Shown here piece by piece: positions 35,778 through 44,940 of a DNA stretch of 64,000 nt. The stretch is taken from assembly GCA_018435055.1 (NCBI GenBank), contig JAHDOA010000017.1:1-64000 (forward strand), read 5' to 3'. The notes below the pieces were generated by a model. That model was not told where the DNA came from. It saw only the letters and a list, made by a program, of their open reading frames with translations, and made no database searches. Position 1 is the stretch's first letter, and every line of letters begins with the position of its first letter. The stretch comes from Pelotomaculum sp. (GTDB lineage: Bacteria > Bacillota > Desulfotomaculia > Desulfotomaculales > Pelotomaculaceae). The translations under genes and the position numbers were made by a program.

Positions 35778-36860
35778 TCATCCCTGAATACGCTTGCTGA
35801 TTATACCCCCGCCAATCAGGAAATCATCCCGGTAGTATACTACCGCCTGACCGGGAGTAATAGCCCGCTGTGGCTTGTAAAAATGGACGCGGGCTTTGTC
35901 TCTGTCCAAAGGGATAATAACAGCCGGTGACCCCTTTGCCCTGTAGCGTATTTGGGCCTGTACCTCCATTGGTTTTTCCAGCTCTTCCATAAAAATAAAA
36001 TTGTTTTCCCCGGAAACTAAATCCGCGGACATTAAAGCCTCCTCAGGCCCGACCACTATTGCGTTTTGCCCGGGATCTATATCAATAACGAACATTCTTT
36101 CACCGAGGGATAATCCCAGGCCCCGCCGCTGCCCAATGGTATAAAAGGGGATGCCTTTATGCCGGCCAAGCACCCTGCCTTGCAAATCAATGAACGGACC
36201 AGGCTTAATTTCAACCGCCGCTTCTTCTTTAATGAAGTCCTGATACCTTCCGGTGACAAAACAGATATCCTGGCTTTCAGCTTTATTTGCCACGGGTAAA
36301 TTTTTTTGGGCGGCGATCTTGCGCACCTCTTCCTTGGTGTAATCCCCTAAAGGCATCAACAACCGGGAGGCCTGCCGCTGGGTGAGGCTGTAGAGCACGT
36401 AAGTCTGATCTTTATCTTTATCCTTTGGCCGCTTAAGCAGGTAACGCTTACGCCCGGAATCGAAAAACAACCTGGCATAGTGCCCGGTTGCAATGAAATC
36501 GGCGCCCACACCCAGGGCTCTGTTTAAAAAAACTTCAAACTTGATATACCTGTTACAAGCGATACAGGGATTGGGGGTGCGCCCACGGCTGTATTCGCGG
36601 CAAAAATATGCAATCACTTTTTCCTCAAATGATTGCCTTAAATTCATTACGTAATGTGGTATGCCGAGTATATCAGCAACCCTGCGCGCGTCTTCCACCG
36701 CCTCCAACGAACAACAACCTACATGCTCTCCGTCAATTTCCGTAATAGCCGGATCCCAGATCTGCATGGTAGCTCCGATAACCTCGTAGCCCTCTTCAAC
36801 CAGCAGGGCGGCAGCAACTGAACTGTCCACACCGCCGCTCATCGCAACGAAAACTTTCAC
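35778..36860 (-). CDS. mnmA: MnmA, tRNA 2-thiouridylase
   Basis: ATP-dependent enzyme that thiolates U34 of Lys, Glu and Gln tRNAs. Seen: PP-loop VAMSGGVDSSVAAALL, the first catalytic Cys in NPCIACNRYIKF, GHYARL, KDQTYVLYSLTQ, the second Cys in ESQDICFVTGRY and GQRRGLGLS. 360 aa. Start overlaps the nifU stop by 4 nt, so sulfur transfer from NifS through this operon is likely. Confidence 0.96.
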   Translation of the reverse strand: MKVFVAMSGGVDSSVAAALLVEEGYEVIGATMQIWDPAITEIDGEHVGCCSLEAVEDARRVADILGIPHYVMNLRQSFEEKVIAYFCREYSRGRTPNPCIACNRYIKFEVFLNRALGVGADFIATGHYARLFFDSGRKRYLLKRPKDKDKDQTYVLYSLTQRQASRLLMPLGDYTKEEVRKIAAQKNLPVANKAESQDICFVTGRYQDFIKEEAAVEIKPGPFIDLQGRVLGRHKGIPFYTIGQRRGLGLSLGERMFVIDIDPGQNAIVVGPEEALMSADLVSGENNFIFMEELEKPMEVQAQIRYRAKGSPAVIIPLDRDKARVHFYKPQRAITPGQAVVYYRDDFLIGGGIISKRIQG

Positions 36861-37234
36861 TTAATCACCTGTTCATTATTTCGAAAATTATTAACAGCCG
36901 CCTGCAGGGCGTCAGCAGCCAGGTTGGAGCAGTGCATTTTTATGGGGGGAAGGCCGCCCAAAGCTTCCGCAACCTGTTTGTTGCTGAGCTTTAAAGCTTC
37001 CTCAAGGGATTTACCCTTTGCCATTTCTGTTACCATGCTGCTGGTGGCTATGGCCGCGCCGCACCCGAAAGTTTTAAACTTTATGTCTTCTATAATATTA
37101 TCCTTTACTTTTATATAAATTTTCATAATATCCCCGCAATCAGGGTTGCCAACCTCGCCTACCCCGTCTGCGTCAGGTATTTCCCCAACATTACGGGGAT
37201 TTGCAAAATGCTCCATGACTTTTTCCGAATACAT
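36857..37234 (-). CDS. NifU/IscU-type Fe-S scaffold
   Basis: Scaffold on which NifS-derived sulfur and iron are assembled. Seen: HFANPRNVGEIPDADGVGEVGNPDCGDIM with the first Cys, KFKTFGCGAAIATSSM with the second, and IKMHCSNLAADAL with the third. 125 aa from the ATG at 37234, behind GGGAG; the frame to 37294 adds 20 residues without a site. Confidence 0.95.
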   Translation of the reverse strand: MYSEKVMEHFANPRNVGEIPDADGVGEVGNPDCGDIMKIYIKVKDNIIEDIKFKTFGCGAAIATSSMVTEMAKGKSLEEALKLSNKQVAEALGGLPPIKMHCSNLAADALQAAVNNFRNNEQVIK

Positions 37235-37296
37235 CTTTACAGTCTCCCTTAAGAAAATAAAATAGTTGACATTCATATATCGGCTAAAATCCATCT

Positions 37297-38217
37297 TTAA
37301 GTAACTTCCAACATCCTCTTCAGGCAGGAAATTGCCCGTTCCCTAATCTCCTCGGACACTGTTACCCTGGGCTCAAGGTTTACAAGTGACCTGTAAACCT
37401 TATCCAAAGTAGTCTTTTTCATGTTAGGGCAGACCAGTTTATTTGAAGCTATGTGAAACTTTTTATCCGGGCATTGCTTGCGAAGAGGATGGAGAATGCC
37501 TATCTCGGTGCCTATAATAAATTCACGGGCTTCGCTTTCCCGTGCAAAACGGAGCATTCCGGCAGTACTTGAAACCATGTCCGCCAGGGCCACAACCTCG
37601 GGGCGGCACTCCGGGTGAACCATCACCAGCGCTTCCGGATGTACTTTCTTTGCTTCAATAATGTCATCAGGGGTAAGTCGATCATGGGTGTAACAATAGC
37701 CGTCCCACAGCATCATTTCCCGCCCTGTTTTGGACATAATGTAGTCTCCCAGGTTTTTGTCGGGAACAAATAAAATCGACTTGCCTGCCGGCAAAGACGT
37801 TATGACTTGAACCGCATTTGCGGAAGTACAGGCAATATCGCATTCCGCCTTCACTTCAGCGGAAGTATTCACATAACATACGACGATAGCCCCGGGCATC
37901 TCCCGCTTTTTCCGATCCAGCTGCACCGCGTCAACCATATCGGCCATCGGGCAGCCGGCGTTATCATCCGGCAGGACCACGATCTTGCCGGGGGAAAGGA
38001 TGGACGCGCTCTCGGCCATGAAGTGGACGCCGCAAAAAATTATAACATCTGCGTCTGTTTTGGCTGCCTGCTGGGAGAGGCCGAGGGAGTCGCCGATGAA
38101 ATCCGCCACGTCCTGCACTTCCGGACGCTGGTAAAAATGCGCCAGGATCACTGCTTTGCGTTCTTTTTTTAGATTAAGTATTTTTCCCGATAGTTCCTGA
38201 ATAGTTTTTTGGTCCAC
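37297..38217 (-). CDS. nadA: NadA, quinolinate synthase
   Basis: 4Fe-4S enzyme that condenses iminoaspartate with dihydroxyacetone phosphate for NAD synthesis. Seen: AVILAHFYQRPEVQDVADFIGDSLGLSQ, FCGVHFMAESASILSP with the first cluster Cys, CDIACTSANAV, VHPECRPEV, and KLVCPNMKKTTLDKV with another cluster Cys. 306 aa. No nadB or nadC follows; it sits between nifS and nifU, fitting its need for an Fe-S cluster. Confidence 0.95.
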   Translation of the reverse strand: MDQKTIQELSGKILNLKKERKAVILAHFYQRPEVQDVADFIGDSLGLSQQAAKTDADVIIFCGVHFMAESASILSPGKIVVLPDDNAGCPMADMVDAVQLDRKKREMPGAIVVCYVNTSAEVKAECDIACTSANAVQVITSLPAGKSILFVPDKNLGDYIMSKTGREMMLWDGYCYTHDRLTPDDIIEAKKVHPEALVMVHPECRPEVVALADMVSSTAGMLRFARESEAREFIIGTEIGILHPLRKQCPDKKFHIASNKLVCPNMKKTTLDKVYRSLVNLEPRVTVSEEIRERAISCLKRMLEVT

Positions 38218-38223
38218 TGTATA

Positions 38224-39384
38224 TCAATCCTTTAGCGGAGACATGTCTCTAAGTTTTTCCACAATCGGTTTCATTGCTTCGAGGAAATAGTCAACGTCAT
38301 CCTCTGTATTATCCTTGCCCAGGGTTATGCGCAGCGACCCGTGAGCTTCCTCATGCCGGACCCCCATCGCCAGCAGTACATGAGACGGCTCAAGTGAGCC
38401 GGATGTGCAGGCGGAACCGGTGGAAGCCGCAATTCCTTTCATATCAAGACTGAGCAGCATTGATTCACCTTCAATATATTTAAACAGGAAACTAGCATGG
38501 TTCGGCAGGCGCTTCACGGGATGCCCGGTCAGCCTGACGTCTTCCATGCCGGTAAGCCCCTTGATCAATTTGTCCCGCAGGACCTTCAGCCTGGCGCTTT
38601 CCGTCTCCCTGTTCTCCACGGCCAACTCGATGGCCCTGGCCAACCCCATGATGCCTGGAATATTCTCGGTGCCGGCCCTGCGCAGGCGCTCCTGCGCGCC
38701 GCCGTGGAAAAGGGTCTGCCGCCAGCGAGTCCCTTTGCGGATATATAGAGCTCCGATTCCTTTAGGCCCGTAAATTTTATGCCCGGAGACGGACAGTAAA
38801 TTTACCCCCAGTTCGTCAACGTTAACCGGTATTTTGCCGAAGCTCTGCACCGCGTCCACATGAAATATTATTTTCCGCTCCCGGGCCAGCTTGCCAATCT
38901 CCGCCACGGGCATAATCGTGCCGACTTCGTTATTGGCATGCATAATGGTAATTAAAATAGTCTTGTCTGTAATCGCGGCGGCTACGTCATCCACGCTGAC
39001 CATGCCGTACTGGTCCACCGGCAGGACGGTGATGTCAAAGCCGTCTTTGCCCAGTGCTTTTACCGTATTCAGCACAGCGTGATGTTCCACGGCGCTGGTG
39101 ATAATGTGGTTACCCCTGTTTTTGTTGGTGTATGCCGCGCCGTGAATGGCCATGTTGTCTGATTCGGTGCCGCCGCTTGTAAACACAATCTCCCCGGCAC
39201 TGGCGCCGATAGCCTGGGCTACCTTTTCCCTGGCTTCCGTCACCTTTTTGCGGATTTGGAGCCCGTAATTGTGGACGCTGGAAGGATTGCCGAAATTGTC
39301 CCCGGTAAGGTACCTGTACATTTCTTCGGCCACCGCGGGATGGACAGGCGTGGTCCCGCTGTGATCAAAATAAATACTATGCAC
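38224..39384 (-). CDS. NifS/IscS-type cysteine desulfurase
   Basis: PLP enzyme that takes sulfur from cysteine for Fe-S clusters and tRNA thiolation. Seen: YFDHSGTTPVHP, FTSGGTESDNMAIHGAA, SAVEHHAVL, HVDAVQSFGKIPV, VSGHKIYGPKGIGALYIRKG with the PLP lysine, and ASTGSACTSGSLEPSHVLLAMG with the active Cys. 386 aa. First gene of nifS-nadA-nifU-mnmA-cysE, preceded by a strong promoter with repeated operator-like boxes. Confidence 0.96.
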   Translation of the reverse strand: MHSIYFDHSGTTPVHPAVAEEMYRYLTGDNFGNPSSVHNYGLQIRKKVTEAREKVAQAIGASAGEIVFTSGGTESDNMAIHGAAYTNKNRGNHIITSAVEHHAVLNTVKALGKDGFDITVLPVDQYGMVSVDDVAAAITDKTILITIMHANNEVGTIMPVAEIGKLARERKIIFHVDAVQSFGKIPVNVDELGVNLLSVSGHKIYGPKGIGALYIRKGTRWRQTLFHGGAQERLRRAGTENIPGIMGLARAIELAVENRETESARLKVLRDKLIKGLTGMEDVRLTGHPVKRLPNHASFLFKYIEGESMLLSLDMKGIAASTGSACTSGSLEPSHVLLAMGVRHEEAHGSLRITLGKDNTEDDVDYFLEAMKPIVEKLRDMSPLKD

Positions 39385-39425
39385 TAAACAACCCCCTAAA
39401 CCTAGTCACAAATTTTCAAAACATA

Positions 39426-39488
39426 ATCATAGTAAAACGATTGGATTAATAACAATATTATCATAGTAAAACGCTCGGAATCTGTCAA
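39426..39488 (-). promoter_or_regulatory. nifS promoter with two Rrf2-box candidates
   Basis: Minus strand TTGACA (39488-39483), exactly 17 bp, TATGAT (39465-39460). CGTTTTACTATGAT occurs twice, 39473-39460 overlapping the -10 and 39439-39426 just downstream, a 34-bp spacing that puts both on nearly the same DNA face. The rrf2 gene lies 1 kb upstream. Confidence 0.75.
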
Positions 39489-39517
39489 CATTTTTTAATC
39501 ATGAAACATATAAACGT

Positions 39518-40312
39518 TTAATTGGTGACTCGTTTATGGTGGGTATATACGCTAAGCCTGCCCTCCCGGGCAAAACCGATAACGGTTATCCCCAACTGGT
39601 CTGCCAGTTTCACAGCAAGCTCAGTCGGAGCTGAGCGAGAAACAATTACAGGTATTCCCATTTTGGCAACCTTAATTAGTATCTCTGAAGAAATGCGTCC
39701 GCTGAAAACTAAAATTTTATCGTCATAGCTGATGTCATCCAGAAAACATCTGCCGAATATTTTGTCGACGGCGTTGTGGCGGCCGATATCTTCATAAAAA
39801 AATACAACTCCGTCGCGCGTGCAGAGAGCCGCGCTGTGGGCGCCGCCGGTTGCCTTGAAAACCTCAGAAAGTTTTTCAAGCTGTTCAGACAGATAAAAAA
39901 TATCCCTGGGAGTGACATTTAAACCGGACTCCACCTGGGTCACTCCCCTGGTGTCGTTTATAAAGTAAAAAGAAGCACGGCCCCTGCCGCAGCAGGATGT
40001 AACAAACCTCTTTAGAAACATTCCCTGCGACGTGGATTCAACGGCAGTTTCAACCCAGATGAGCCCGTCATCTTCATTGATCAGTATGCTCTTCAGGTTT
40101 TCCCGCTTCATGAGTACCCCTTCAGAACACAGAAAACCCACAGCCAGTTCTTTAAGTTCGCCCGGCGAACAGACCAGGGTCACAAATTCCTGGTCGTTCA
40201 GATAAAGTGTAACGGGCGCTTCCCTGACCACTATATCTTCACCTTCCGTGAAGCTGCCGTTTTTATAATATGAAACAGGCAGACTGACGGTTTTATCGTT
40301 CTCATCCGACAT
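39518..40312 (-). CDS. fdhD: FdhD, sulfurtransferase for formate dehydrogenase
   Basis: Transfers sulfur from a cysteine desulfurase to the molybdenum cofactor of formate dehydrogenase. Seen: REAPVTLYLNDQEFVTLVCSP, AVGFLCSEG, VTSCCGRGRASF (active cysteines, here CC rather than CxxC), FYEDIGRHNAVDKIFG, FSGRISSEILIKVA and VSRSAPTELAV. 264 aa from the ATG at 40312, chosen for AAGGAGG at 9 nt. It fits with fdhE and the selenocysteine formate dehydrogenase at the right end. Confidence 0.95.
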   Translation of the reverse strand: MSDENDKTVSLPVSYYKNGSFTEGEDIVVREAPVTLYLNDQEFVTLVCSPGELKELAVGFLCSEGVLMKRENLKSILINEDDGLIWVETAVESTSQGMFLKRFVTSCCGRGRASFYFINDTRGVTQVESGLNVTPRDIFYLSEQLEKLSEVFKATGGAHSAALCTRDGVVFFYEDIGRHNAVDKIFGRCFLDDISYDDKILVFSGRISSEILIKVAKMGIPVIVSRSAPTELAVKLADQLGITVIGFAREGRLSVYTHHKRVTN

Positions 40313-40335
40313 GTTTTTCAGCCTCCTTTTTGTGA

Positions 40336-40791
40336 TCAAATATAATACATATCAGCGTCTTTTGAACGGCGCAGGTTCTCAGCCTCTTTGCACATGTCCG
40401 CCAGGGTGGCGCCGTCTAATACGGTTGCAATCGCTACTCTGACTCTTTCCCAAAGCTTCCTCGTAACGCAGAATTCCGCTCTAACACAGTTTTCCGGGTC
40501 TTCCTCGCTTACGCAATCAGTGGGATTAAGTGGGCCCTCCAGGCACCGGACGATCTCGCCGGCTGTTATCCTGGAGGGTTCACGGCTGAGCAGGTAGCCG
40601 CCCTGGGCGCCCCGTACACTGCGCACCAATCCCCCTTTACGCAATACATTCATCATCTGTTCCAGGTAGCCTTCCGAGATTAACTGCCTTTCCGCAATCT
40701 GGAAAAGAGGGATTGGTTCTTTTAGCTCATAATTCAACGCAAGTTCCAACATAGCCCGCAATCCGTACCGTGCCCGCGTAGAAAATTTCAA
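40336..40791 (-). CDS. Rrf2-family Fe-S regulator (IscR/CymR-like)
   Basis: 151-residue winged-helix regulator. Seen: MKFSTRARYGLRAMLELAL, the recognition helix ISEGYLEQMMNVLRKGGLVRSVRGAQGGYLL, and three cysteines in DCVSEEDPENCVRAEFC, the IscR-type cluster ligands; CymR proteins usually lack these. It likely senses Fe-S status and controls nifS and possibly cysteine and methionine genes. A matching box lies in its own promoter. Confidence 0.92.
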   Translation of the reverse strand: MKFSTRARYGLRAMLELALNYELKEPIPLFQIAERQLISEGYLEQMMNVLRKGGLVRSVRGAQGGYLLSREPSRITAGEIVRCLEGPLNPTDCVSEEDPENCVRAEFCVTRKLWERVRVAIATVLDGATLADMCKEAENLRRSKDADMYYI

Positions 40792-40872
40792 TCAATATAC
40801 CCCCTTATTAAGAATATTTAATACCTATCGCACTTTTGGTTCTAATTCCTACTATACTAATATATTTTTTAT

Positions 40873-40902
40873 AGTTTAAATCATAGTATTTATATTTGTC
40901 AA
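40873..40902 (-). promoter_or_regulatory. rrf2 promoter with internal operator-like box
   Basis: Minus strand TTGACA (40902-40897), then a TAAACT -10 at 18 bp (40878-40873). The spacer holds ATACTATGAT (40889-40880), the same core as the nifS boxes, as expected for autoregulation. Confidence 0.55.
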
Positions 40903-41089
40903 CGAGGGATACAGAGGACATATAGTGTGAAGTGCCCTTGCGCACTATCTTGACCTTAATAAATGCTTGTAAACAAAATGGTACATAGTGATTGTTCTCA
41001 GAGCATATGGTACAGTGTATTTCTTTCACCGGCGAAGTTATTGAAGGAACTGCAAAAATTATAATAAGGAAATTGAACTTGTAATTTTA
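40903..41089. other. intergenic, no gene seen
   Basis: Between the rrf2 promoter and the terminators of the B12 operon. A frame at 40808-41029 (minus) has no ribosome binding site and runs across the promoter, so I do not call it. Confidence 0.4.
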
Positions 41090-41171
41090 AAAAACAAATG
41101 CTCCAGTACTACTGGAGCATCACATTGAAGACAAAACCGCTTTTATGCTGCAAGGCATAAAAGCGGTTTCC
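41090..41171 (-). terminator. double terminator of the B12 operon
   Basis: Minus strand: AAACCGCTTTTATGC-loop-GCATAAAAGCGGTTT (41135-41170), then ATGCTCCAGT-loop-ACTGGAGCAT followed by TTGTTTTTT (41121-41090). Both stems are 10 bp or longer and perfect. Confidence 0.85.
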
Positions 41172-41240
41172 CCTTGGAAACATAATTTAATAAATCTACA
41201 TATTACATACTGCACATGCCCTCGGCATCCATATTCCCCT

Positions 41241-41288
41241 GAAGCCATCCAGCACCGCTCCCTGGACAGGCTCTATGTAAACTATTAA
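41241..41288 (+). repeat. third comM tail: last 16 codons
   Basis: In frame EAIQHRSLDRLYVNY and TAA. It begins exactly at GAAGCCATCCAG, the same point as the copy at 55677, and matches comM 18844-18891. Nothing of comM precedes it. Confidence 0.85.
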
Positions 41289-41324
41289 CACGCCATTTCA
41301 ACCTCAGTCGCCACATATCAGCTT

Positions 41325-43013
41325 TTATTGGCCGGGCGGGGTATTATTCAGTATAGCGTCGTAATCAATGTTTTCCAAAAACTTCTTTTCCCTGGCGTCC
41401 GCGGAGTTGAGGCACAGGACGTTGATCGCGTCACCTTTGGCCGGCGATTCCGACCTGAGCATTTTTTCCGGGAACCGGGAGTAACCGAATATGGCGCTTC
41501 CTCCCACGGTATTAAGCCCTCCCGCGTCTCCCCATTGATTGGCTACGGCCAGGTGCGTCTGCTCCCCCAGCCTGGCTTCCCAGATAAACTTGCTCCGGCC
41601 GTCTTCCCAGAGAGCGGGCGCACAGAGCAGATCGGCGCCGCGTTTGGCCAGGGATTCAGCGCATTCAGGAAACATCAGGTCGCAGCCGGCCACCAGGCCG
41701 ATCCTGCCGAAGGGAAGGTCGCAGACAGGAAAAATGCCGTCTCCCTCTTCAGCCCATTTTTGATCACGCGGCGCCAGGTGTACCTTCCTATATTTGCATT
41801 CTACTCCACGGGGGCCGATCAGGACACAGCTGTTATACTGTTTTCCACCTTGACTTTCAGCCATCCCCAGGGCAATATAGACGTTTTTTTCCGCTGCCGC
41901 CCTGGCAAGTATCTCAGTGGTGCGGCCGGGGATCTCTTCGCCCAGGTTCTCCGCCTCCACAGGATCGGAAATTATTCCGGTCGTGCACAACTCCGGCAGC
42001 ACAACCAGGTCCAGCGGCCGCCCCCGGGCTTCAGACATGGCCGCGGCTCTATCGATTAATCCCATTATTTTCCCGGTGTTGGCCAACGGGCTGCCCGGCT
42101 CCGGCTGGAATTGTACTGTCGCCACAGTGAATTCAGCAGGCTCCGGCAAGCCCAGCACCGCGCCGGGATTAAATTGAGAATAGATGTCCAAAGCAATGTC
42201 GCTGTAATAATTTGGCTTCCTCCGGCCAGGGAAACCGTCAGCATCAGGCGGAGCGAACTTACCCCCGACCAGGGGCAGACTGCCGTAGATAATGGTATCA
42301 CCCGGTGAACTTACCTGCTGCAGCGGGCTGCCGTACCTGTCGATGATAAAGGACTCCGCATTACGGCAGTCCATGCCTTTATCCATTCCCGTCCGGTTGC
42401 AGGCTAAAAGGCAGACCCCGTTCTCCGCGGCCCGCGCCCGCCAGAATTTTTCCGGGTTGTGGTGTTCCGGCGGCCAGTTGGCCGGGACCAGCAGGACCCG
42501 GGCGCCTTTCAATGCGGCCGCCCGCGCCGGTTTATAAGAATAGGTATCGGCACAAATCAATACACCCAGCCTGCCGAACTCCGTCTGTGTCACCAGCACC
42601 GGCAGGTTGCCCCTGGCGGCCCACAGGTTTTCCCGGTAAGCCGGCGCCAGCTTGCGGCATTTGCCCACCACGCGCCCGGCGGGGCCGATCAGGGCGGCTG
42701 CGTTGTAAAACACGCCTGTCTTACGGTCCACCTCCGGCAGCCCAACACAGATATAACAGCCGTAATTCCCTGCAATGCGGCCCAAAGCCCTGGTCGCGGG
42801 ACCGGGGATGGTTTCCGCCAGCGGAGCAATCTCCGCCCTGCTTGCAAAAGAATAGCCGGTAACAGCCATCTCCGTGTTTAAAATAACCCGCGCTCCCGCC
42901 CCGGCGGCTTTTTCATTCAGGTCCAGCAGCCTGGCCAGGTTCTTTTCTTTTTCGCCCCAGTCAACTGACGCGTGCACCAGGGCCACTTTTAAACCATCGC
43001 CGTGAATGTTCAC
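41325..43013 (-). CDS. tandem (two-domain) nitrilase-superfamily amidase
   Basis: About 562 residues with two complete carbon-nitrogen hydrolase domains. Domain 1: Glu in LNTEMAVTGY, Lys in GKCRKLAPAYRE, Cys in VLICADTYSYKPA. Domain 2: Glu in VLPELCTTGI, Lys in KYRKVHLAPRDQ, Cys in LVAGCDLMFPE. Both triads look intact, so both could be active; the family hydrolyses amides, nitriles or carbamoyl groups. No NAD synthetase domain follows. GTG at 43013 has AAGG at good spacing; TTG at 43037 is the longest frame. Last gene of the cobalamin-riboswitch operon, after cobO, so a corrinoid amide is a plausible substrate (inference). Confidence 0.82.
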   Translation of the reverse strand: MNIHGDGLKVALVHASVDWGEKEKNLARLLDLNEKAAGAGARVILNTEMAVTGYSFASRAEIAPLAETIPGPATRALGRIAGNYGCYICVGLPEVDRKTGVFYNAAALIGPAGRVVGKCRKLAPAYRENLWAARGNLPVLVTQTEFGRLGVLICADTYSYKPARAAALKGARVLLVPANWPPEHHNPEKFWRARAAENGVCLLACNRTGMDKGMDCRNAESFIIDRYGSPLQQVSSPGDTIIYGSLPLVGGKFAPPDADGFPGRRKPNYYSDIALDIYSQFNPGAVLGLPEPAEFTVATVQFQPEPGSPLANTGKIMGLIDRAAAMSEARGRPLDLVVLPELCTTGIISDPVEAENLGEEIPGRTTEILARAAAEKNVYIALGMAESQGGKQYNSCVLIGPRGVECKYRKVHLAPRDQKWAEEGDGIFPVCDLPFGRIGLVAGCDLMFPECAESLAKRGADLLCAPALWEDGRSKFIWEARLGEQTHLAVANQWGDAGGLNTVGGSAIFGYSRFPEKMLRSESPAKGDAINVLCLNSADAREKKFLENIDYDAILNNTPPGQ

Positions 43014-43046
43014 ACCAATACCTTCTTGATTATGCAATAGCTAATT

Positions 43047-43586
43047 TTAACGCTCGATGCCGTCACGGGCGGGCACACCTTTTTCATAGTAATGCTTCAC
43101 TTCCACCATCTCCGTTACCAGGTCCGCCGCGTCGATGACTTCCTGCGGGGCGTACCTGCCGGTGAATATTACTTCCACCCCGTCCGGCTTGGACCTGATC
43201 ACATCCAGCATTTCTTCGGTGGTAATGAGGTTGAAGAAATGGGCCGTGTTGATCTCATCAAAAACAACGATATCGTATGCCCCGGATAGCATCGCATTTT
43301 TAGCCTTCGCCAGGCCTTCTTGCGCCATCCGCACATCCTCCGCCTCAGGCGGGTTTTTAACGTGAATGAATGTGTCTTTGCCGTACTGCTCGATAGTGAT
43401 GTATGGCCGGCACATCTCCGCTGCTTTCAGCTCGGAGTATTTCTGCCCTTTCATGAACTGGCCCACGTAAGTCTTCATACCCCGCCCCATGGCCCGGAAA
43501 GCCAGGCCCAGGGCCGCCGTGGTCTTGCCCTTGCAGTTGCCGGTGTAGACCTGGACCCACCCTTTTTTAATGTGCTCCTTGTCCAA
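43047..43586 (-). CDS. cobO: CobO/BtuR, cob(I)alamin adenosyltransferase
   Basis: ATP:corrinoid adenosyltransferase, 179 aa. Seen: WVQVYTGNCKGKTTAALGLAFRA (P-loop variant GNCKGKTT), GRGMKTYVGQFMKG, DIVVFDEINTAHFFN and EVIFTGRYAPQEVIDAADLVTEM. Start TTG at 43586 (GAGGGGG upstream); the frame to 43619 adds 11 unlikely residues. It adenosylates corrinoids that the ECF transporter of the same operon brings in. Confidence 0.94.
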   Translation of the reverse strand: MDKEHIKKGWVQVYTGNCKGKTTAALGLAFRAMGRGMKTYVGQFMKGQKYSELKAAEMCRPYITIEQYGKDTFIHVKNPPEAEDVRMAQEGLAKAKNAMLSGAYDIVVFDEINTAHFFNLITTEEMLDVIRSKPDGVEVIFTGRYAPQEVIDAADLVTEMVEVKHYYEKGVPARDGIER

Positions 43587-43653
43587 CTCATTACCCCCTC
43601 TACCGTTTTCTAAGAACATGTATATTTAGAAATAAATTTTTAGACGCCCCGCC

Positions 43654-44925
43654 TCACCTGGCCAAAGACTTCCTGAAAATGAACAGGATTCCGGCAAACA
43701 CAACCACCGCTATGATAGTCGAGTATAAAAAGGCGCTGTTTTTTTGTGAGCTCTCCGGTTTTAATTTTAACATTAATATCTCGCTGGCGGCGCTTTTTTC
43801 GATGCCTTTTTTGCCAGCCACGATCAGGCCGCCGCCGCGGACCTGGGCAACAGTATAGCCGCTGCCCGCGCCGGCGACCTCTACTGTTTTCTCCCAGAGA
43901 AGGCTGCCGTCTTCAGCCGTTTTGACCGCGTACAGGTCGTAGCCGCCGGCGGACTCTATTTTGCCCGTCAGGACGTAGCCGTCACTCACCCGGCAGGCGC
44001 CGTAAAACGAGCTGACCTTACCGCCTCCGTACGTTTTTTCCCAGATCAGGTTCCCGCCGTCGTCGACCTTCAGCAGGTAGGCCGCGAAACCGGCGCCCTG
44101 TTCACCGGACTCTTCCTTTTCCCCGGCAATAACATACCCGCCGCCGGCTGCCTCCAACAGGAACCAGCCGTAATCAGAACCGCTGCCGCCGTAAGTTTTC
44201 TGCCAGATCATTTCTCCCCCGGCGTCAGTCCGCAATAGATAAACGTCAGGTTTGCCGGCGCCGAAGGACTCCGCGTTGCCCGCAATGAGAAAACCCCCGT
44301 CAGCCGTCTGGAGCAGGGAGTAGCCGCAGTCGGAAGCCGCGCCTCCGTAAGTTTTTTCCCATACCACATTGCCGGAGGAATCCAGTTTGACCAGGTAGAC
44401 GTCATATATGCCCGCGCCGGAGGACTCCGTCCCGCCGGCTATGATAAAGCCGCCGTCTTGCGTCTGCCGGACGGACCAGGCATAATCACAGCGCGGCCCG
44501 CCGAACACTTTTTCCCACAGCAGTATGCCCTTGCCGTCAGTCCGCACCACGTACACGTCATGGTCGTAAGCGTCCTTTGACTTCGTCCCGCCGGCGACAA
44601 TGAATCCGCCGCCGCTGACCTCCCTGACGCAGTGGCTGTCGTTGTAACCATAGCCCTGGTATGTCTGAAGCCACAGGTTGCTGCCGCCGCCGTCGTATTT
44701 GGCGAGAAAAACATCGGCGCCGGTTCCGCCTGTATCTATCCAGCCGGTTAGGATTAAGCCGCCGTCTCTCGTCTGCCCCGCAAAATGGCCCTCTCCCCGG
44801 GCAAAGGCGTTAGACCACTCCACTGCCGGAGCGGCGGAACCCGCCTGCTCAGCGCCGGAAACCCCAGCCATGGCGCAGAGGAAAAACGAGACGAGCAGGA
44901 TCAGCGGCATTATTCTCATCTTCAA
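43654..44925 (-). CDS. membrane-anchored beta-propeller repeat protein
   Basis: 423 residues: N-terminal signal peptide (PLILLVSFFLCAMAGVSGAE), then about seven repeats of roughly 48 residues with the pattern GGFxIAGxTxSxGAGxxDVYLVKxDxxGNxxWEKTYGG, then a C-terminal membrane helix (STIIAVVVFAGILFIF) and basic tail. The repeats predict a propeller facing outward. No catalytic motif seen. In the operon between the ECF S component and cobO, so a surface or binding role in corrinoid capture is possible; similar repeats also occur in proteins of unknown function. Confidence 0.75.
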   Translation of the reverse strand: MKMRIMPLILLVSFFLCAMAGVSGAEQAGSAAPAVEWSNAFARGEGHFAGQTRDGGLILTGWIDTGGTGADVFLAKYDGGGSNLWLQTYQGYGYNDSHCVREVSGGGFIVAGGTKSKDAYDHDVYVVRTDGKGILLWEKVFGGPRCDYAWSVRQTQDGGFIIAGGTESSGAGIYDVYLVKLDSSGNVVWEKTYGGAASDCGYSLLQTADGGFLIAGNAESFGAGKPDVYLLRTDAGGEMIWQKTYGGSGSDYGWFLLEAAGGGYVIAGEKEESGEQGAGFAAYLLKVDDGGNLIWEKTYGGGKVSSFYGACRVSDGYVLTGKIESAGGYDLYAVKTAEDGSLLWEKTVEVAGAGSGYTVAQVRGGGLIVAGKKGIEKSAASEILMLKLKPESSQKNSAFLYSTIIAVVVFAGILFIFRKSLAR

Positions 44926-44940
44926 GTAAATTGGCCCCCC

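Noticed and set aside
40808-41029. 73-codon frame on the minus strand
   Set aside because: No ribosome binding site, no family resemblance, and it runs across the rrf2 promoter.
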